From the NCBI RefSeq assembly GCF_016862815.1, contig NZ_BONR01000002.1, positions 124,001 to 188,000 of the forward strand: DNA of 64,000 nt, given 5' to 3'. Made by a program: the position numbers and the translations under genes. Within the stretch, counting starts at the first letter, position 1, and every line of letters begins with the position of its first letter. This document shows, piece after piece, positions 46,178-55,006 of the stretch. The notes under the pieces are model-generated. The model had not been told where the DNA came from and made no database searches. It saw only the letters and a program-made list of their open reading frames with translations. The stretch is from Demequina activiva. GTDB taxonomy: Bacteria; Actinomycetota; Actinomycetes; Actinomycetales; Demequinaceae.

Positions 46178-47061
46178 GCCTGTTGTCCCGGTCGCGGCGA
46201 ATGCGGCCGCTGCGCGTGGGCCCGGGCGCGGCCCTCGCCCTCGCGGTCGCCGTCCTCGCTGTCCCCGTCGTCGCGGGATGCAGCGCAGACGCGCCGGTGC
46301 CCCCACGCGTCACCGCCACTGCGGCCAGGGACGCCTCCGAGCCCGCCACGTCAGGATCGCCGAGTCCCGCTGCGACCAGCAAGGCGGTCCCGGGCACGGG
46401 GGACGTCGACGCGCGCATCGTGGAGCACGCGGGGCGGCGCTACGCCGTGGTGACGCTGCCGCTGGAGGAGTGGGACGTGCGTGTGGACTGGGATCCGGAC
46501 GCCGGGGGAGTGATGCTGGCGGACGTCCTCGCCGCGAGCGGCGAGATCCAGGTCGCCACGAACGCGGGGATCTTCACGCCGGAGATGGTCCCTGGCGGCC
46601 TTCTCGTCAGCGACGGCGAGGAGCTCGTGGGGCTCAACCTCGCGGACGGCGGCGGCAACTTCCACCTCAAGCCCAATGCCGTGTTCGCCGTCCTCGACGA
46701 TGGCACCGCGACCGTCGTGGACAGCGTGGACTACGACCCCTCGGGCGTGCTCCACGCGACGCAGTCGGGGCCGGCGCTGCTGCTGGACGGCGAGGTGCAC
46801 CCCGAGTTCCGCGAGGGCTCGACGAATCTTGCGGTCCGCAGCGGGGTGGGCGTCAGCACCACGGGAGACGTGGTGTATCTCGCGATCTCGACGGGACTGA
46901 CCAACCTGTGGGACTTCGCCACGCTGTTCAGCGACCAGCTGGGGGTCGAGGACGCGCTCTACCTCGACGGACAGATCTCTGACCTGTGGGTGACGGGCCA
47001 GCCCGAGCCGAGCGTGCTGTCCGGACCCTACGCGGGCGTGATCACGGCGACCCTCCGGTAG
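46174..47061 (+). CDS. Phosphodiester glycosidase-family lipoprotein (NAGPA domain)
   Basis: A 295-residue secreted lipoprotein: the signal ends LAVAVLAVPVVAGC, followed by a Thr/Ser/Ala linker and a domain (about 80-295) with ATNAGIFTPEMVPGGLLVSDGEELVGLN and ALYLDGQISDLW, as in the exported phosphodiester glycosidase/YrrL-NAGPA family. The GTG start overlaps the antiporter TGA (GTGA); ATG 46201 is possible. Envelope glycan or teichoic-acid processing is inferred. Confidence 0.78.
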   Translation: MSLLSRSRRMRPLRVGPGAALALAVAVLAVPVVAGCSADAPVPPRVTATAARDASEPATSGSPSPAATSKAVPGTGDVDARIVEHAGRRYAVVTLPLEEWDVRVDWDPDAGGVMLADVLAASGEIQVATNAGIFTPEMVPGGLLVSDGEELVGLNLADGGGNFHLKPNAVFAVLDDGTATVVDSVDYDPSGVLHATQSGPALLLDGEVHPEFREGSTNLAVRSGVGVSTTGDVVYLAISTGLTNLWDFATLFSDQLGVEDALYLDGQISDLWVTGQPEPSVLSGPYAGVITATLR

Positions 47062-47128
47062 GCACGGCGACCCGCGCATCGGCCGTCCTCGCCTGCGATC
47101 TCAGCCGCGGTGAGACAGACTGGGAGGC

Positions 47129-47635
47129 ATGACGCACCTGCGCGCAATCCGAGACGACATCACGACGCTCAAGGTCGACGCGATCGTCAACGCCGCGAAC
47201 GAGACCCTGCTGGGCGGGTCCGGCGTGGACGGCGCGATCCACGCTGCGGCCGGGCGCGGCCTGCACGACGAGTGCCGCGAGCTCGGCGGCTGCGAGCCGG
47301 GCGAGGCCAAGATGACCGGCGGGTACCGGCTGCCCGCCACGCACGTGATCCACACCGTGGGGCCCTTCTGGCGCGGCGGCGGCCATGGCGAGGACCAGGT
47401 GCTGGCGGACTGCTACCGGCACGCGATCGCGCTGGCTGCCGGACATGGACTGCGCACGGTGGCCTTCCCCTGCATCTCCACAGGAACCTACGGCTACCCG
47501 CAGGACTACGCCGCGGAGGTCGCCGTGGCCGCGGTGCGCGAGGCCGTCGAGCAGCACCCGTCGATCGAGGAGGTCACGTTCTGCTGCTTCTCGGACTACG
47601 ACCTCGAGCTGTACGAGGCGCTGATCGCCGACTGA
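47129..47635 (+). CDS. Macro-domain ADP-ribose deacetylase
   Basis: A 168-residue protein: VDAIVNAANETLLGGSGVDGAIHAAAG (Asn and Asp of the ADP-ribose pocket), GYRLPATHVIHTVGP, and ISTGTYGYPQDYAAEVAVAAV. Typical YmdB-like enzyme removing acetyl from O-acetyl-ADP-ribose or ADP-ribose from proteins. GGGAGG is five bases upstream of the ATG. Confidence 0.93.
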   Translation: MTHLRAIRDDITTLKVDAIVNAANETLLGGSGVDGAIHAAAGRGLHDECRELGGCEPGEAKMTGGYRLPATHVIHTVGPFWRGGGHGEDQVLADCYRHAIALAAGHGLRTVAFPCISTGTYGYPQDYAAEVAVAAVREAVEQHPSIEEVTFCCFSDYDLELYEALIAD

Positions 47636-47670
47636 TCTCGCGATGACGGTCGCGCACTAGGGTGTGCCGC

Positions 47671-48000
47671 ATGCACACCCTCCGCGTCATCGCCCTGTTC
47701 GTGCTTGCCGCCTTCGCGGAGATCGGCGGCGCCTGGCTGGTCTGGCAGGGCATCCGCGAGCATCGCGGAGCGGTCTTCGTGGGTCTCGGCGTGGTCGCAT
47801 TGGCGCTGTACGGCGTGATCGCGACCTTTCAGCCGGACCCGCACTTCGGGCGCATCCTCGCGGCCTATGGCGGGATCTTCGTCGCCGGGTCACTGGCGTG
47901 GGGCATCGTGGTCGACAAGTTCCAGCCGGACGTGTGGGACTGGACCGGCGCGGCGCTGTGCCTGCTGGGCGCGGGGATCATGATGCTCGCCCCTCGATGA
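47671..48000 (+). CDS. YnfA-family small membrane protein
   Basis: A 109-residue protein of four transmembrane helices ([23 protein letters not shown] to [18 protein letters not shown]), with the family's AEIGG and [10 protein letters not shown] patterns. Proposed as a small-multidrug-resistance relative; function not settled. TAGGGT (47658-47663) is seven bases before the ATG (leaderless). Confidence 0.88.
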   Translation: MHTLRVIALFVLAAFAEIGGAWLVWQGIREHRGAVFVGLGVVALALYGVIATFQPDPHFGRILAAYGGIFVAGSLAWGIVVDKFQPDVWDWTGAALCLLGAGIMMLAPR

Positions 48001-48023
48001 CGGGGACGCTCCACGGGCGATGC

Positions 48024-48049
48024 TAGATTGTTCGGCATGCCGAACAATC
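48024..48049 (+). promoter_or_regulatory. Palindromic operator and leaderless promoter on the mntH start codon
   Basis: A 24-bp perfect palindrome (48026-48049), each arm GATTGTTCGGCA, is centred on the mntH ATG (48037-48039). TAGATT (48024-48029) overlaps its left edge as -10, seven bases before the start. Position over the transcription start and a DtxR-family regulator gene next door argue for a manganese-responsive operator. Confidence 0.75.
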
Positions 48050-49425
48050 GCTCCGAGGCGGCCGATGCGGGCGTGACGGGCCGCCCCGGCGCGACCGGGC
48101 GCGGTCCCCGGCCCGAGCATCGGCTGTGGGCCCTGCTCGGTCCCGCCTTCGTCGCCGCGGTCGCCTACGTCGACCCCGGGAACGTCGCCGCGAACCTCAC
48201 CGCGGGCGCCGAGTACGGCTACCTCCTGGTCTGGGTGCTGGTGGTCTCGAACGCGATGGCGGTGCTCATCCAGTACCTGAGCGCCAAGCTGGGCCTGGTC
48301 ACTGGCCGGTCGCTCCCGGAGCTTCTCGGACAGCGGCTGCGCCGCGGCACCCGACTGACGTATTGGGGTCAGGCGGAGGTCGTCGCCGCCGCCACGGATC
48401 TCGCCGAGGTGATCGGCGGAGCGATCGCCCTCCACCTGCTGTTCGGCCTGCCGCTGATCTGGGGAGGGCTCATCACCGGTGTGGTCTCGATGATCCTGCT
48501 GGCGGTGCACTCGCGCCGCGGACAGCGCCCGTTCGAGTTCGTGATCATGGGCTTCCTGGCCATCATCGCTGTGGGATTCCTGGCAGGCCTGTTCGTGTCG
48601 CCCGTGAGCTGGAGCGAGGTCGCCGGCGGCCTGGTGCCGCGCTTCGGCGACGCGGGCACGGTGCTGTTGGCGGCCTCGATGCTGGGCGCCACGGTGATGC
48701 CGCACGCGATCTACCTTCACTCTGCGCTGGCTCGCGACCGGCACCTGCCGGGGGAGCCGGGCGTCGACAACGAGGTCGTGGCCGCCGAGCCGCGGGCGCT
48801 GCCGCCTGGCCAGGGCGTCGGTGGAGCGAACCCCGTCACTGCGGCCGCCGCGGACCCGTCGTGGAAGGATCGCCTGCCGCGACTGCTGCGCGCCACCAAG
48901 GCGGACGTGCTCTGGTCGCTGCTCATCGCCGGGTCCGTCAACATCGCGATGCTGCTCCTCGCCGCGGCGTCTCTGCGCGGCGTGAGCGGCACGGACTCGA
49001 TCGAAGGCGCGCACGCCGCCATCGAGGCCAACCTCGGGCCCGCGATCGGCGTGATCTTCGCGGTCGGGCTGCTGGCCTCGGGACTCGCGGCGACATCCGT
49101 GGGCGCCTACGCCGGCGCGGTCATCATGGGCGGCCTGCTCCACCGGCGCATCCCGTTGCTCACCAGGCGCCTCATCACGCTCATCCCGGCGCTCGTGATC
49201 GTCGGCATGGGCGTCGACCCCACCTGGGCGCTGGTGCTGAGCCAGGTGGTGCTGAGCCTGGGGATCCCGTTCGCGCTCATCCCGCTGGTGCGCCTCACGA
49301 GCTCGCGCGCGGTCATGGGGGAGCACGCGAGCGGCCTGCCGGTGCGAGTGATCGGCTGGGTGGTGGTCGCGCTCATCGTGGCGCTCAACCTCGCGCTGAT
49401 CGTCATCACGATCACCGGCGGCTGA
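48037..49425 (+). CDS. mntH: NRAMP-family manganese/divalent metal transporter
   Basis: A 462-residue proton-coupled importer with about 11 transmembrane helices. The metal-binding DPGN is in VAYVDPGNVAANLTAG (helix 1) and MPHAIYLHSAL (helix 6); the transport signature is in GLASGLAATSVGAYAGAVIMGG. The ATG at 48037 lies at the centre of a palindromic operator. The convergent DtxR-family gene is its likely regulator. Confidence 0.93.
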   Translation: MPNNRSEAADAGVTGRPGATGRGPRPEHRLWALLGPAFVAAVAYVDPGNVAANLTAGAEYGYLLVWVLVVSNAMAVLIQYLSAKLGLVTGRSLPELLGQRLRRGTRLTYWGQAEVVAAATDLAEVIGGAIALHLLFGLPLIWGGLITGVVSMILLAVHSRRGQRPFEFVIMGFLAIIAVGFLAGLFVSPVSWSEVAGGLVPRFGDAGTVLLAASMLGATVMPHAIYLHSALARDRHLPGEPGVDNEVVAAEPRALPPGQGVGGANPVTAAAADPSWKDRLPRLLRATKADVLWSLLIAGSVNIAMLLLAAASLRGVSGTDSIEGAHAAIEANLGPAIGVIFAVGLLASGLAATSVGAYAGAVIMGGLLHRRIPLLTRRLITLIPALVIVGMGVDPTWALVLSQVVLSLGIPFALIPLVRLTSSRAVMGEHASGLPVRVIGWVVVALIVALNLALIVITITGG

Positions 49426-49467
49426 CGCCGCCGCGACCGCACCGACGGATGGGTGACTCCCGCGGCG

Positions 49468-50136
49468 TCACGCCCGCGCTGGAGTCACCCAGATCGCGCC
49501 GGCATCCTCGCCGTCGAGAGCGACGTCGGTGACCACGCCGTCCAGGCGGATGCGCACGCCGTCGACGTCGCTGGCGACCTCGACGCGTGCATCGGGGACC
49601 AGTCCCACCTGGGCGAACGCGCGCAGCCTGTCCGGGTCGTCGTCCGCGATGCGCGCGATGGTCGCAGTGCCGTCGCCGGCCTGTGCGAGCGGCACCGCGT
49701 CCGGCAGGTGCGCGGCGCCGTCCGCGGACGGGATCGGGTCGCCGTGCGGGTCCCGGGTGGGGTGCCCCAGGCGCGCGTCGATGGCGGCCACGAGGCGATC
49801 CGACACCGCGTGCTCGAGCACCTCGGCCTCGTCGTGGACCTCGTCCCAGTCGTAGCCCAGCTCCTGCACCAGGTACGTCTCGAGCAGCCGGTGGCGTCGC
49901 ACCATCGCGAGGGCGTGCGAGCGCCCCGCCTCGGTGAGCGTGATGCCTCCGTAGTGGGCGTGCTCGACCAGGCCGTTGGCGGAGAGCTTCTTGATGCCGT
50001 CGGAGACGGTCGAGGTGCGCACGCCCAGTCGCTCCGCCAGCGCCGTGACGGACACGGGTCCGCTCGCCCACTCCTGGAGGTTCCAAATGCTCTTCAGGTA
50101 GTCCTGGGTGGACGGGGACAGGTCGGTGACAGGCAC
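49468..50136 (-). CDS. mntR: DtxR-family metal-dependent repressor
   Basis: A 222-residue regulator: winged helix (about 1-70, STQDYLKSIWNLQEW, VTALAERLGVRTSTVSDGIKKLSANGLVEH), metal-binding/dimer domain (about 70-140, HRLLETYLVQELGYDWDEVHDEAEVLEHAVSDRL), and a C-terminal SH3/FeoA-like domain (about 155-220). It pairs with mntH by position, so Mn2+ sensing is favoured over iron. GTG start with TAGGAT six bases upstream (leaderless). Confidence 0.88.
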   Translation of the reverse strand: MPVTDLSPSTQDYLKSIWNLQEWASGPVSVTALAERLGVRTSTVSDGIKKLSANGLVEHAHYGGITLTEAGRSHALAMVRRHRLLETYLVQELGYDWDEVHDEAEVLEHAVSDRLVAAIDARLGHPTRDPHGDPIPSADGAAHLPDAVPLAQAGDGTATIARIADDDPDRLRAFAQVGLVPDARVEVASDVDGVRIRLDGVVTDVALDGEDAGAIWVTPARA

Positions 50137-50206
50137 CGTGCCATCCTACGGAAGCGACGCGCACCGCGCCTCGTTCGCGCGAAGGACCCGTGCCGCCCCT
50201 CGCGGG

Positions 50207-51103
50207 TCACGGCACCGGCAGGCCGCCGTTGACATTGATGGTCTCGCCCACCACGTAGCTGGACTCGGGCGACGCCAGGAACACGTATGCGGGAGCCATC
50301 TCGACTGGCTGCCCGGCCCGGCCCAGCGCGGTGTTGTCGCCGAACCCGTCGAGCTTCTCCGGCGGCTGCCCCTCGGTCACCTGCAACGGAGTCCACACCG
50401 GGCCGGGAGCCACCGCGTTGACGCGGATGCCCTTCTCCGCGAGCTGCATCGCGAGTCCCTTGGTGAACCCATTGATACCGGCCTTCGAGGTCGCGTAGTC
50501 CACGATGATCGGCGAGGGCTTGTAGGCCTGCACCGACGTGGTGTTGATGATGGTCGAGCCGGGGCCCATGAGCTGGAGGGCGTCCTGGGTGAGCCACACC
50601 ATGGCGTACAGGTTGGTCTTGAAGGTCCGGTCGAGATCCTCCTCGGTGATGTCCGTGAAGTCCTTGTGGTACTCCTGGTGCCCGGCGTTGTTCACGAGGA
50701 TGTCGAGACCACCCAGGGCGTCCACTGCCTTCGCCACGAGAGTGCGGCAGAAGTCGCGGTGGCGGATGTCGCCGGCGATCAGGATGGCGCGGCGGCCCTC
50801 GCTCTCGATGAGCCCGCCAATGCGCTCGGCGTCCTCCCGCTCGGGCTCGAGGTAGTTGATGACCACGTCCGCACCTTCGCGGGCGAACGCGATCGCGACG
50901 GCCGCGCCGATACCGGAGTCGCCACCCGTGATGAGCGCCTTGCGGCCCTCGAGCCGGCCAGTGCCGCGGTAGCTCTCCTCGCCGTGATCGGCCTGAGGGT
51001 CGAGGTCGCGGTCAAGCCCGGGGAAGGGCTGCTCCTGGGCCTGCGGCCGGATATGCGCGTAGCGCTTGCTCGGATCGTCGAAGGTGAGCTGGTCGAAGGA
51101 CAT
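50207..51103 (-). CDS. Short-chain dehydrogenase, YhdF/general-stress type
   Basis: A 298-residue NAD(P)-dependent SDR with a 50-residue N-terminal extension (QEQPFPGLDRDLDPQADHGEESY) typical of the general-stress-protein 39 group. Motifs TGGDSGIG, NNAG and the catalytic YATSK are present, as is INTTSVQAY (Ser). Substrate unknown. GGGAGG precedes the ATG. Confidence 0.88.
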   Translation of the reverse strand: MSFDQLTFDDPSKRYAHIRPQAQEQPFPGLDRDLDPQADHGEESYRGTGRLEGRKALITGGDSGIGAAVAIAFAREGADVVINYLEPEREDAERIGGLIESEGRRAILIAGDIRHRDFCRTLVAKAVDALGGLDILVNNAGHQEYHKDFTDITEEDLDRTFKTNLYAMVWLTQDALQLMGPGSTIINTTSVQAYKPSPIIVDYATSKAGINGFTKGLAMQLAEKGIRVNAVAPGPVWTPLQVTEGQPPEKLDGFGDNTALGRAGQPVEMAPAYVFLASPESSYVVGETINVNGGLPVP

Positions 51104-51238
51104 GGGTACCTCCCTGAGGGGTGGGTGGTGGACACGATCGTCGCGTCCCTGTCCCAGGGGACAACCGTCATGTGCCGGCGAGGATTCCGCCGCGCGGACG
51201 ATGGCACGGCGGCCGATGCGCGTGCCAGGGTTGAGGCC

Positions 51239-51703
51239 ATGGTCGCGTATCGGTCCCGTCAGCTCGCGTACGAGAACAGGTTCGCCTTGGTGCTCCTGCT
51301 GGGGTGCGCCGGGCTCTGTGCAGCGATCTTCACCGTCGGGGCCGGGTGGCGGCAGGCGCCATGGCTGTGCGCGGGCACGCTCGCCCTGCTTCTGTGCCTG
51401 CTCGCAGTGCCGCTCACGGTCACCGTCGACGACACCCACCTGCGGGTGCGGCTCGCCGGGGCGCTGCGGCGCGACATCGCGCTCGCCGATGTCCGCGCGG
51501 TCGAGCGCCGCGAGTACGCCCCGGTGCGGGAGTTCGGGGGCTGGGGCTGGCGCTGGGGTCTCACCCACCGCAACGCCCGGGCCTACACGACCACCGGCAC
51601 CACCGCCGTGGTGCTGACGCTGCGCGACAGCCAGGAGGTCTACCTGGGCGTCGAGGACGAGGCCGCGCTGCTCGACCTGCTGTCCGCACGAATCGCCTCC
51701 TGA
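51239..51703 (+). CDS. Small membrane protein with PH-like soluble part
   Basis: A 154-residue protein, two transmembrane helices near the N-terminus (about 15-60), then a strand-rich domain (VTVDDTHLRVRLAGALRRDIALADVRAVERREY, TGTTAVVLTLRDSQEVYLGVEDEAALLDLL) resembling bacterial PH domains. The start is uncertain: ATG 51170 is also in frame. Function unknown. Confidence 0.62.
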   Translation: MVAYRSRQLAYENRFALVLLLGCAGLCAAIFTVGAGWRQAPWLCAGTLALLLCLLAVPLTVTVDDTHLRVRLAGALRRDIALADVRAVERREYAPVREFGGWGWRWGLTHRNARAYTTTGTTAVVLTLRDSQEVYLGVEDEAALLDLLSARIAS

Positions 51704-51817
51704 TCACGGTTCGGTAAAATCTTCTTCCGATCGAGCCGGCACCCTGCTACCGTCCTCTCCGGACGTTCGTGCTGAGCGTTCGACTGTTCACCCCCAGGCA
51801 TGCGAAAGGAGGCTCCG

Positions 51818-51940
51818 ATGATGGACATCGACCTGAACACCACCGCCGCGAACGCGGCCACGTGGCGCTTCCTGTCCTCTCCCGAGCCCCGCAGCCTGCG
51901 AGGGGACAAGCGCCGCTTCGGCGCCGCCCAGCTCGGCTAG
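51818..51940 (+). CDS. 40-residue small protein with strong ribosome site
   Basis: MMDIDLNTTAANAATWRFLS and 20 more residues, with a basic RGDKRRFG near the end. AAAGGAGG (51805-51812) lies five bases before the ATG. TTCCGA (51725-51730) and TACCGT (51748-51753), 17 bases apart, form a plausible promoter. No family recognised. It forms a pair with the small gene at 52211; the 270-base spacer between them shows no convincing gene. Confidence 0.6.
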   Translation: MMDIDLNTTAANAATWRFLSSPEPRSLRGDKRRFGAAQLG

Positions 51941-52210
51941 CCCGCAGCAGCTCCGCATCCTGATGGCCCCCTTGGGCCGCCGACGCATGCGGACCGTGAT
52001 CGCACCCTGGCGCGTCAGGCCCCTCGCCTGCGCCCGCCAGCACCGGTCCGCTGCTGCGCCCTTTCGCTCACGCCCCCGGGCCTGAGTCTCGCGTCCCGCA
52101 TGCGCGCCCACCACGGGCGCGGCGTGCCGGACTCCCCGCACGCTGGTGTCCGACAACCGCCAGCGCGTGCCCTGCCGGCCCTCGATCCTGTCGAGAGGAG
52201 GTGAACTGCC

Positions 52211-52423
52211 ATGACTCATTACGAAGCTCTCGGGAAGCTCGCGGCGTACTACGCCGAGCGCCCCGACCTCATGCACGCCGATCGCGCCGAGGCGCGGCTC
52301 GGGCCGCTGCCCAGCGGCCTCGCCCGCCTGCGACGGCGCGTGCGTCTGGTGCGCCTGCGGGCGCGTCGCCGCGCGCGCATCGCCGTGAGCGCCACCGCGC
52401 TTCCCGGTCGCGCCACCCCTTGA
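52211..52423 (+). CDS. 70-residue very basic protein
   Basis: MTHYEALGKLAAYYAERPDL, then an Arg-rich tail (LRRRVRLVRLRARRRARIAV). AGGAGGTGA (52196-52204), a nine-base perfect complement to the 16S anti-Shine-Dalgarno, lies six bases before the ATG, the strongest ribosome site I found in the window. The tail suggests nucleic-acid or ribosome binding (inference). A hairpin terminator encloses its stop codon. Confidence 0.65.
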   Translation: MTHYEALGKLAAYYAERPDLMHADRAEARLGPLPSGLARLRRRVRLVRLRARRRARIAVSATALPGRATP

Positions 52424-52433
52424 GGGTGGCGCG
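52409..52433. terminator. Hairpin terminator around the 52211 gene's stop codon
   Basis: CGCGCCACCC (52409-52418) pairs perfectly with GGGTGGCGCG (52424-52433); the loop CTTGA contains the TGA stop. It lacks a U-run but lies between converging genes and can serve both. Confidence 0.7.
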
Positions 52434-52446
52434 GCTGGGGGGCCGC

Positions 52447-53487
52447 CTACTCCCCGGTGGGCTTCTCCTCGTGCCCGCCGAACCCCTTGCGCATCGCGCT
52501 CAGCACCTTCTCCGCGTAGATGTCCAGGTCGCGCGACGCGAAGCGCGAATACAGGGCGGTCGTGAGCACCGGCGTGGGCACGCCCTCGTCGATGGCCGCG
52601 ATCGACGTCCAACGACCCTCGCCCGAGTCGGACACGTTGCCAGAGAACTCCGCGAGATCGGGGTCCTCGTGCAGGGCCTCGGCGGTGAGATCCAGCAGCC
52701 ACGAGCCCACGACGGAGCCGCGACGCCACACCTCGGCGACGGCGGCGGTGTCGATGTCGTACTGATAGAACTCGGGGTTCGCCAACGGCGCCGTCTCGGC
52801 ATCGGCCTGGCGCGTGGCCTTGCCCACGTTCGCATTGCGCAGCACGTTGAAGCCCTCGGCGTATGCCGCCATCAGGCCGTACTCGACGCCGTTGTGGACC
52901 ATCTTCACGAAGTGCCCCGCGCCGTTGGGCCCACAGTGCAGCCACCCCTTCTCGGCGTCCACCGGCGTGCCCTCGCGCCCCGGGGTGCGCTCCGCGGCGT
53001 CGACGCCCGGCGCGATCGTGTCCCAGATGGGCGCGAGGCGCGAGACCGTCTCACGCTCGCCTCCCACCATCAGGCAGAAGCCGCGCTCGAGTCCATGCAC
53101 GCCACCCGACGTGCCGCAGTCCACGTGATGGATGCCGCGCTCTCCCAAGGCGCTCGCATGCGCGATGTCGTCCCGGTAGTAGCTGTTGCCGCCGTCGATG
53201 ACGGTGTCGCCGGGCTCGAGCACCTGAGCGAGCGCGTCGATCACGGACTGGGTGATCTGCCCCGCGGGCACCATGACCCACACCGAGCGAGGTGCGTCGA
53301 GCGCGGTGAGGAACTCGGTGAGCTCGCGCACCGGGATCGCGCCCTCGGCCGCGAGCGCGTCGATCGCGGCGGGGGAGACGTCGTGGACCGCGACGGTGTG
53401 GCCGTCGCGCATGAGCCGGCGGCTCAGTCCGGCTCCCATGCGTCCCAGGCCGATCATTCCCAGCTGCATCGGGGCGGTGGTCGTCAT
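52447..53487 (-). CDS. gnd: 6-phosphogluconate dehydrogenase, short decarboxylating type
   Basis: A 346-residue oxidative pentose-phosphate enzyme (6-phosphogluconate to ribulose 5-phosphate, CO2 and NAD(P)H). Rossmann GLGRMGAGLSRRL (13-25), DGGNSYYRDD, catalytic Lys in GPNGAGHFVKMVHNGVEYG, and helical C-domain. It is about 120 residues shorter than the E. coli Gnd, as in the YqeC/GndA subgroup, which often uses NAD+. It follows zwf by 48 bases. Confidence 0.92.
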   Translation of the reverse strand: MTTTAPMQLGMIGLGRMGAGLSRRLMRDGHTVAVHDVSPAAIDALAAEGAIPVRELTEFLTALDAPRSVWVMVPAGQITQSVIDALAQVLEPGDTVIDGGNSYYRDDIAHASALGERGIHHVDCGTSGGVHGLERGFCLMVGGERETVSRLAPIWDTIAPGVDAAERTPGREGTPVDAEKGWLHCGPNGAGHFVKMVHNGVEYGLMAAYAEGFNVLRNANVGKATRQADAETAPLANPEFYQYDIDTAAVAEVWRRGSVVGSWLLDLTAEALHEDPDLAEFSGNVSDSGEGRWTSIAAIDEGVPTPVLTTALYSRFASRDLDIYAEKVLSAMRKGFGGHEEKPTGE

Positions 53488-53535
53488 GTGTGTCTCCTCG
53501 CGGTCGTCTGTGGTGAGTCGTGTCCTGGGGGCGTG

Positions 53536-54936
53536 TCAGGGCCGGGGATTGTGCCACGGCCCGTCGTGCCCGATGAGCCGCCCGGCGGCCTCCTCCGGGC
53601 CCCAGGAGCCGGGGGCGTAGGGGATGGCGGGGGTGTGGTCGGTGAGCACGCCGTCGACCACCCGCCACGCGGCCTCGACCGAGTCCTCGTGCGTGAACAG
53701 CGCGCTGTCGCCCTTGAGCGCGTCGGCCAGCAGGCGCTCGTACGGCTCGCGCTCGAGCTCGCTCTCCGTGGGCAGCAGCAGCTCCCGCTCATGGCCCACG
53801 AACTCCTCGCCCGGGCGCTTCACCCGCACGCCCAGGCCGATCTCGCCTTCGGGTGACAGCCGGAAGCGCAGCCGGTTGGGATGCTGATCCGGGTCGGACG
53901 CATCCGCAAACAGCGCCTGCGGCGGGCGCTTGAAGTCCACCACCACCTCGCCCACGGAGACGGCCAGGCACTTCCCGGTGCGCAGGTAGAACGGCACGCC
54001 GGCCCAGCGCCACGAGTCGATGTGCAGCCGCACCGCGGCGTAGGTCTCGACGTCGGATCCGGGCGCGACGCCCTCCTCGTCGCGGTAGCCCTCGAACTGC
54101 CCGCGCACGTAGTCGGAACGGGTGAGCGGGCGCATCGCCTTGAAGACGTTGGACTTCGCCGACTGCACGGCTCCGTACCCCTGGTACGTGGGCGCCTCCA
54201 TGGTCAGCAGGGCCACGATCTGGAACAGATGGTTCTCGACGACGTCGCGCAACGCGCCCGCGGACTCGTAGAACGAGCCGCGCCCCTTGACCCCGAAGTC
54301 CTCCGCGAGCGTGATCTGCACGGACTTGATGTAGTTGCGGTTCCAGATCGGCTCGAACATCGCGTTCGCGAAGCGGAAGTAGAGGAGGTTCATGATCTCC
54401 TCCTTGCCCAGGAAGTGGTCGATGCGGAAGATCGCGTGCTCGTCGAACACGCTCGTGATGTCCGCGTTCAGCGTCTTCGCGCTCGCAAGGTCCCTGCCGA
54501 AGGGCTTCTCGACCACGACGCGCGCGTTGGTGTTGAGCCCCACGCTCTCCAGTCCCTGCACCACGGTGCCGAACAGGGTCGGCGGGATCGCGAGGTAGTG
54601 CGTGGGAGATCCGCATTCGGCGAGCTGCTCCCGCAGCCGCTCGAAGGTCGAGGGATCGTTGTAGTCGCCGTCGACGTAGCGCAGCAGGCTCACGAGCCGC
54701 TCGAGCGCCTCGGGGTCATCGACTCCGCCCTTGGACGCGCCGACGGCCTCGCGGGCACGCTGCTGGAGGTCCGCGAGCTCCCACTGGGAGTACGCCACGC
54801 CCACGACCGGCACCGTGAGGGTGCCGGACTTCACCATCCGGTACAGGGACGGGAAGATCGACTTGCGGGCGAGGTCTCCGCTGGCGCCGAAGAACACCAG
54901 TGAGTCGGAGCTCGTCTCGGGCAACGCACCTGGCAT
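53536..54936 (-). CDS. zwf: Glucose-6-phosphate dehydrogenase
   Basis: A 466-residue enzyme oxidising glucose 6-phosphate to the lactone. Cofactor loop GASGDLARKSIFPSL, the signature RIDHFLGKE with catalytic His, and EKPFGRD are present. Start ATG 54936 with GAGGAG upstream. The window lacks opcA and pgl, which often accompany zwf in actinobacteria. Confidence 0.94.
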   Translation of the reverse strand: MPGALPETSSDSLVFFGASGDLARKSIFPSLYRMVKSGTLTVPVVGVAYSQWELADLQQRAREAVGASKGGVDDPEALERLVSLLRYVDGDYNDPSTFERLREQLAECGSPTHYLAIPPTLFGTVVQGLESVGLNTNARVVVEKPFGRDLASAKTLNADITSVFDEHAIFRIDHFLGKEEIMNLLYFRFANAMFEPIWNRNYIKSVQITLAEDFGVKGRGSFYESAGALRDVVENHLFQIVALLTMEAPTYQGYGAVQSAKSNVFKAMRPLTRSDYVRGQFEGYRDEEGVAPGSDVETYAAVRLHIDSWRWAGVPFYLRTGKCLAVSVGEVVVDFKRPPQALFADASDPDQHPNRLRFRLSPEGEIGLGVRVKRPGEEFVGHERELLLPTESELEREPYERLLADALKGDSALFTHEDSVEAAWRVVDGVLTDHTPAIPYAPGSWGPEEAAGRLIGHDGPWHNPRP

Positions 54937-55006
54937 GGCACTCCTCACAGGGATGGGACGGTGGTCAGTCTCCACACTAGGGGCGGCCGTCGCCCGGCGC
55001 CTGCGG

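Noticed and set aside
44444-46306. 620-codon open frame antisense to the Na+/H+ antiporter
   Set aside because: Antiporter motifs are intact on the plus strand; the antisense product is His/Arg/Gln-rich without any family feature.
51963-52085. 40-codon ORF between the two tiny genes
   Set aside because: No ribosome site and no leaderless -10; a weak hairpin GGCCC/GGGCC overlaps its start.
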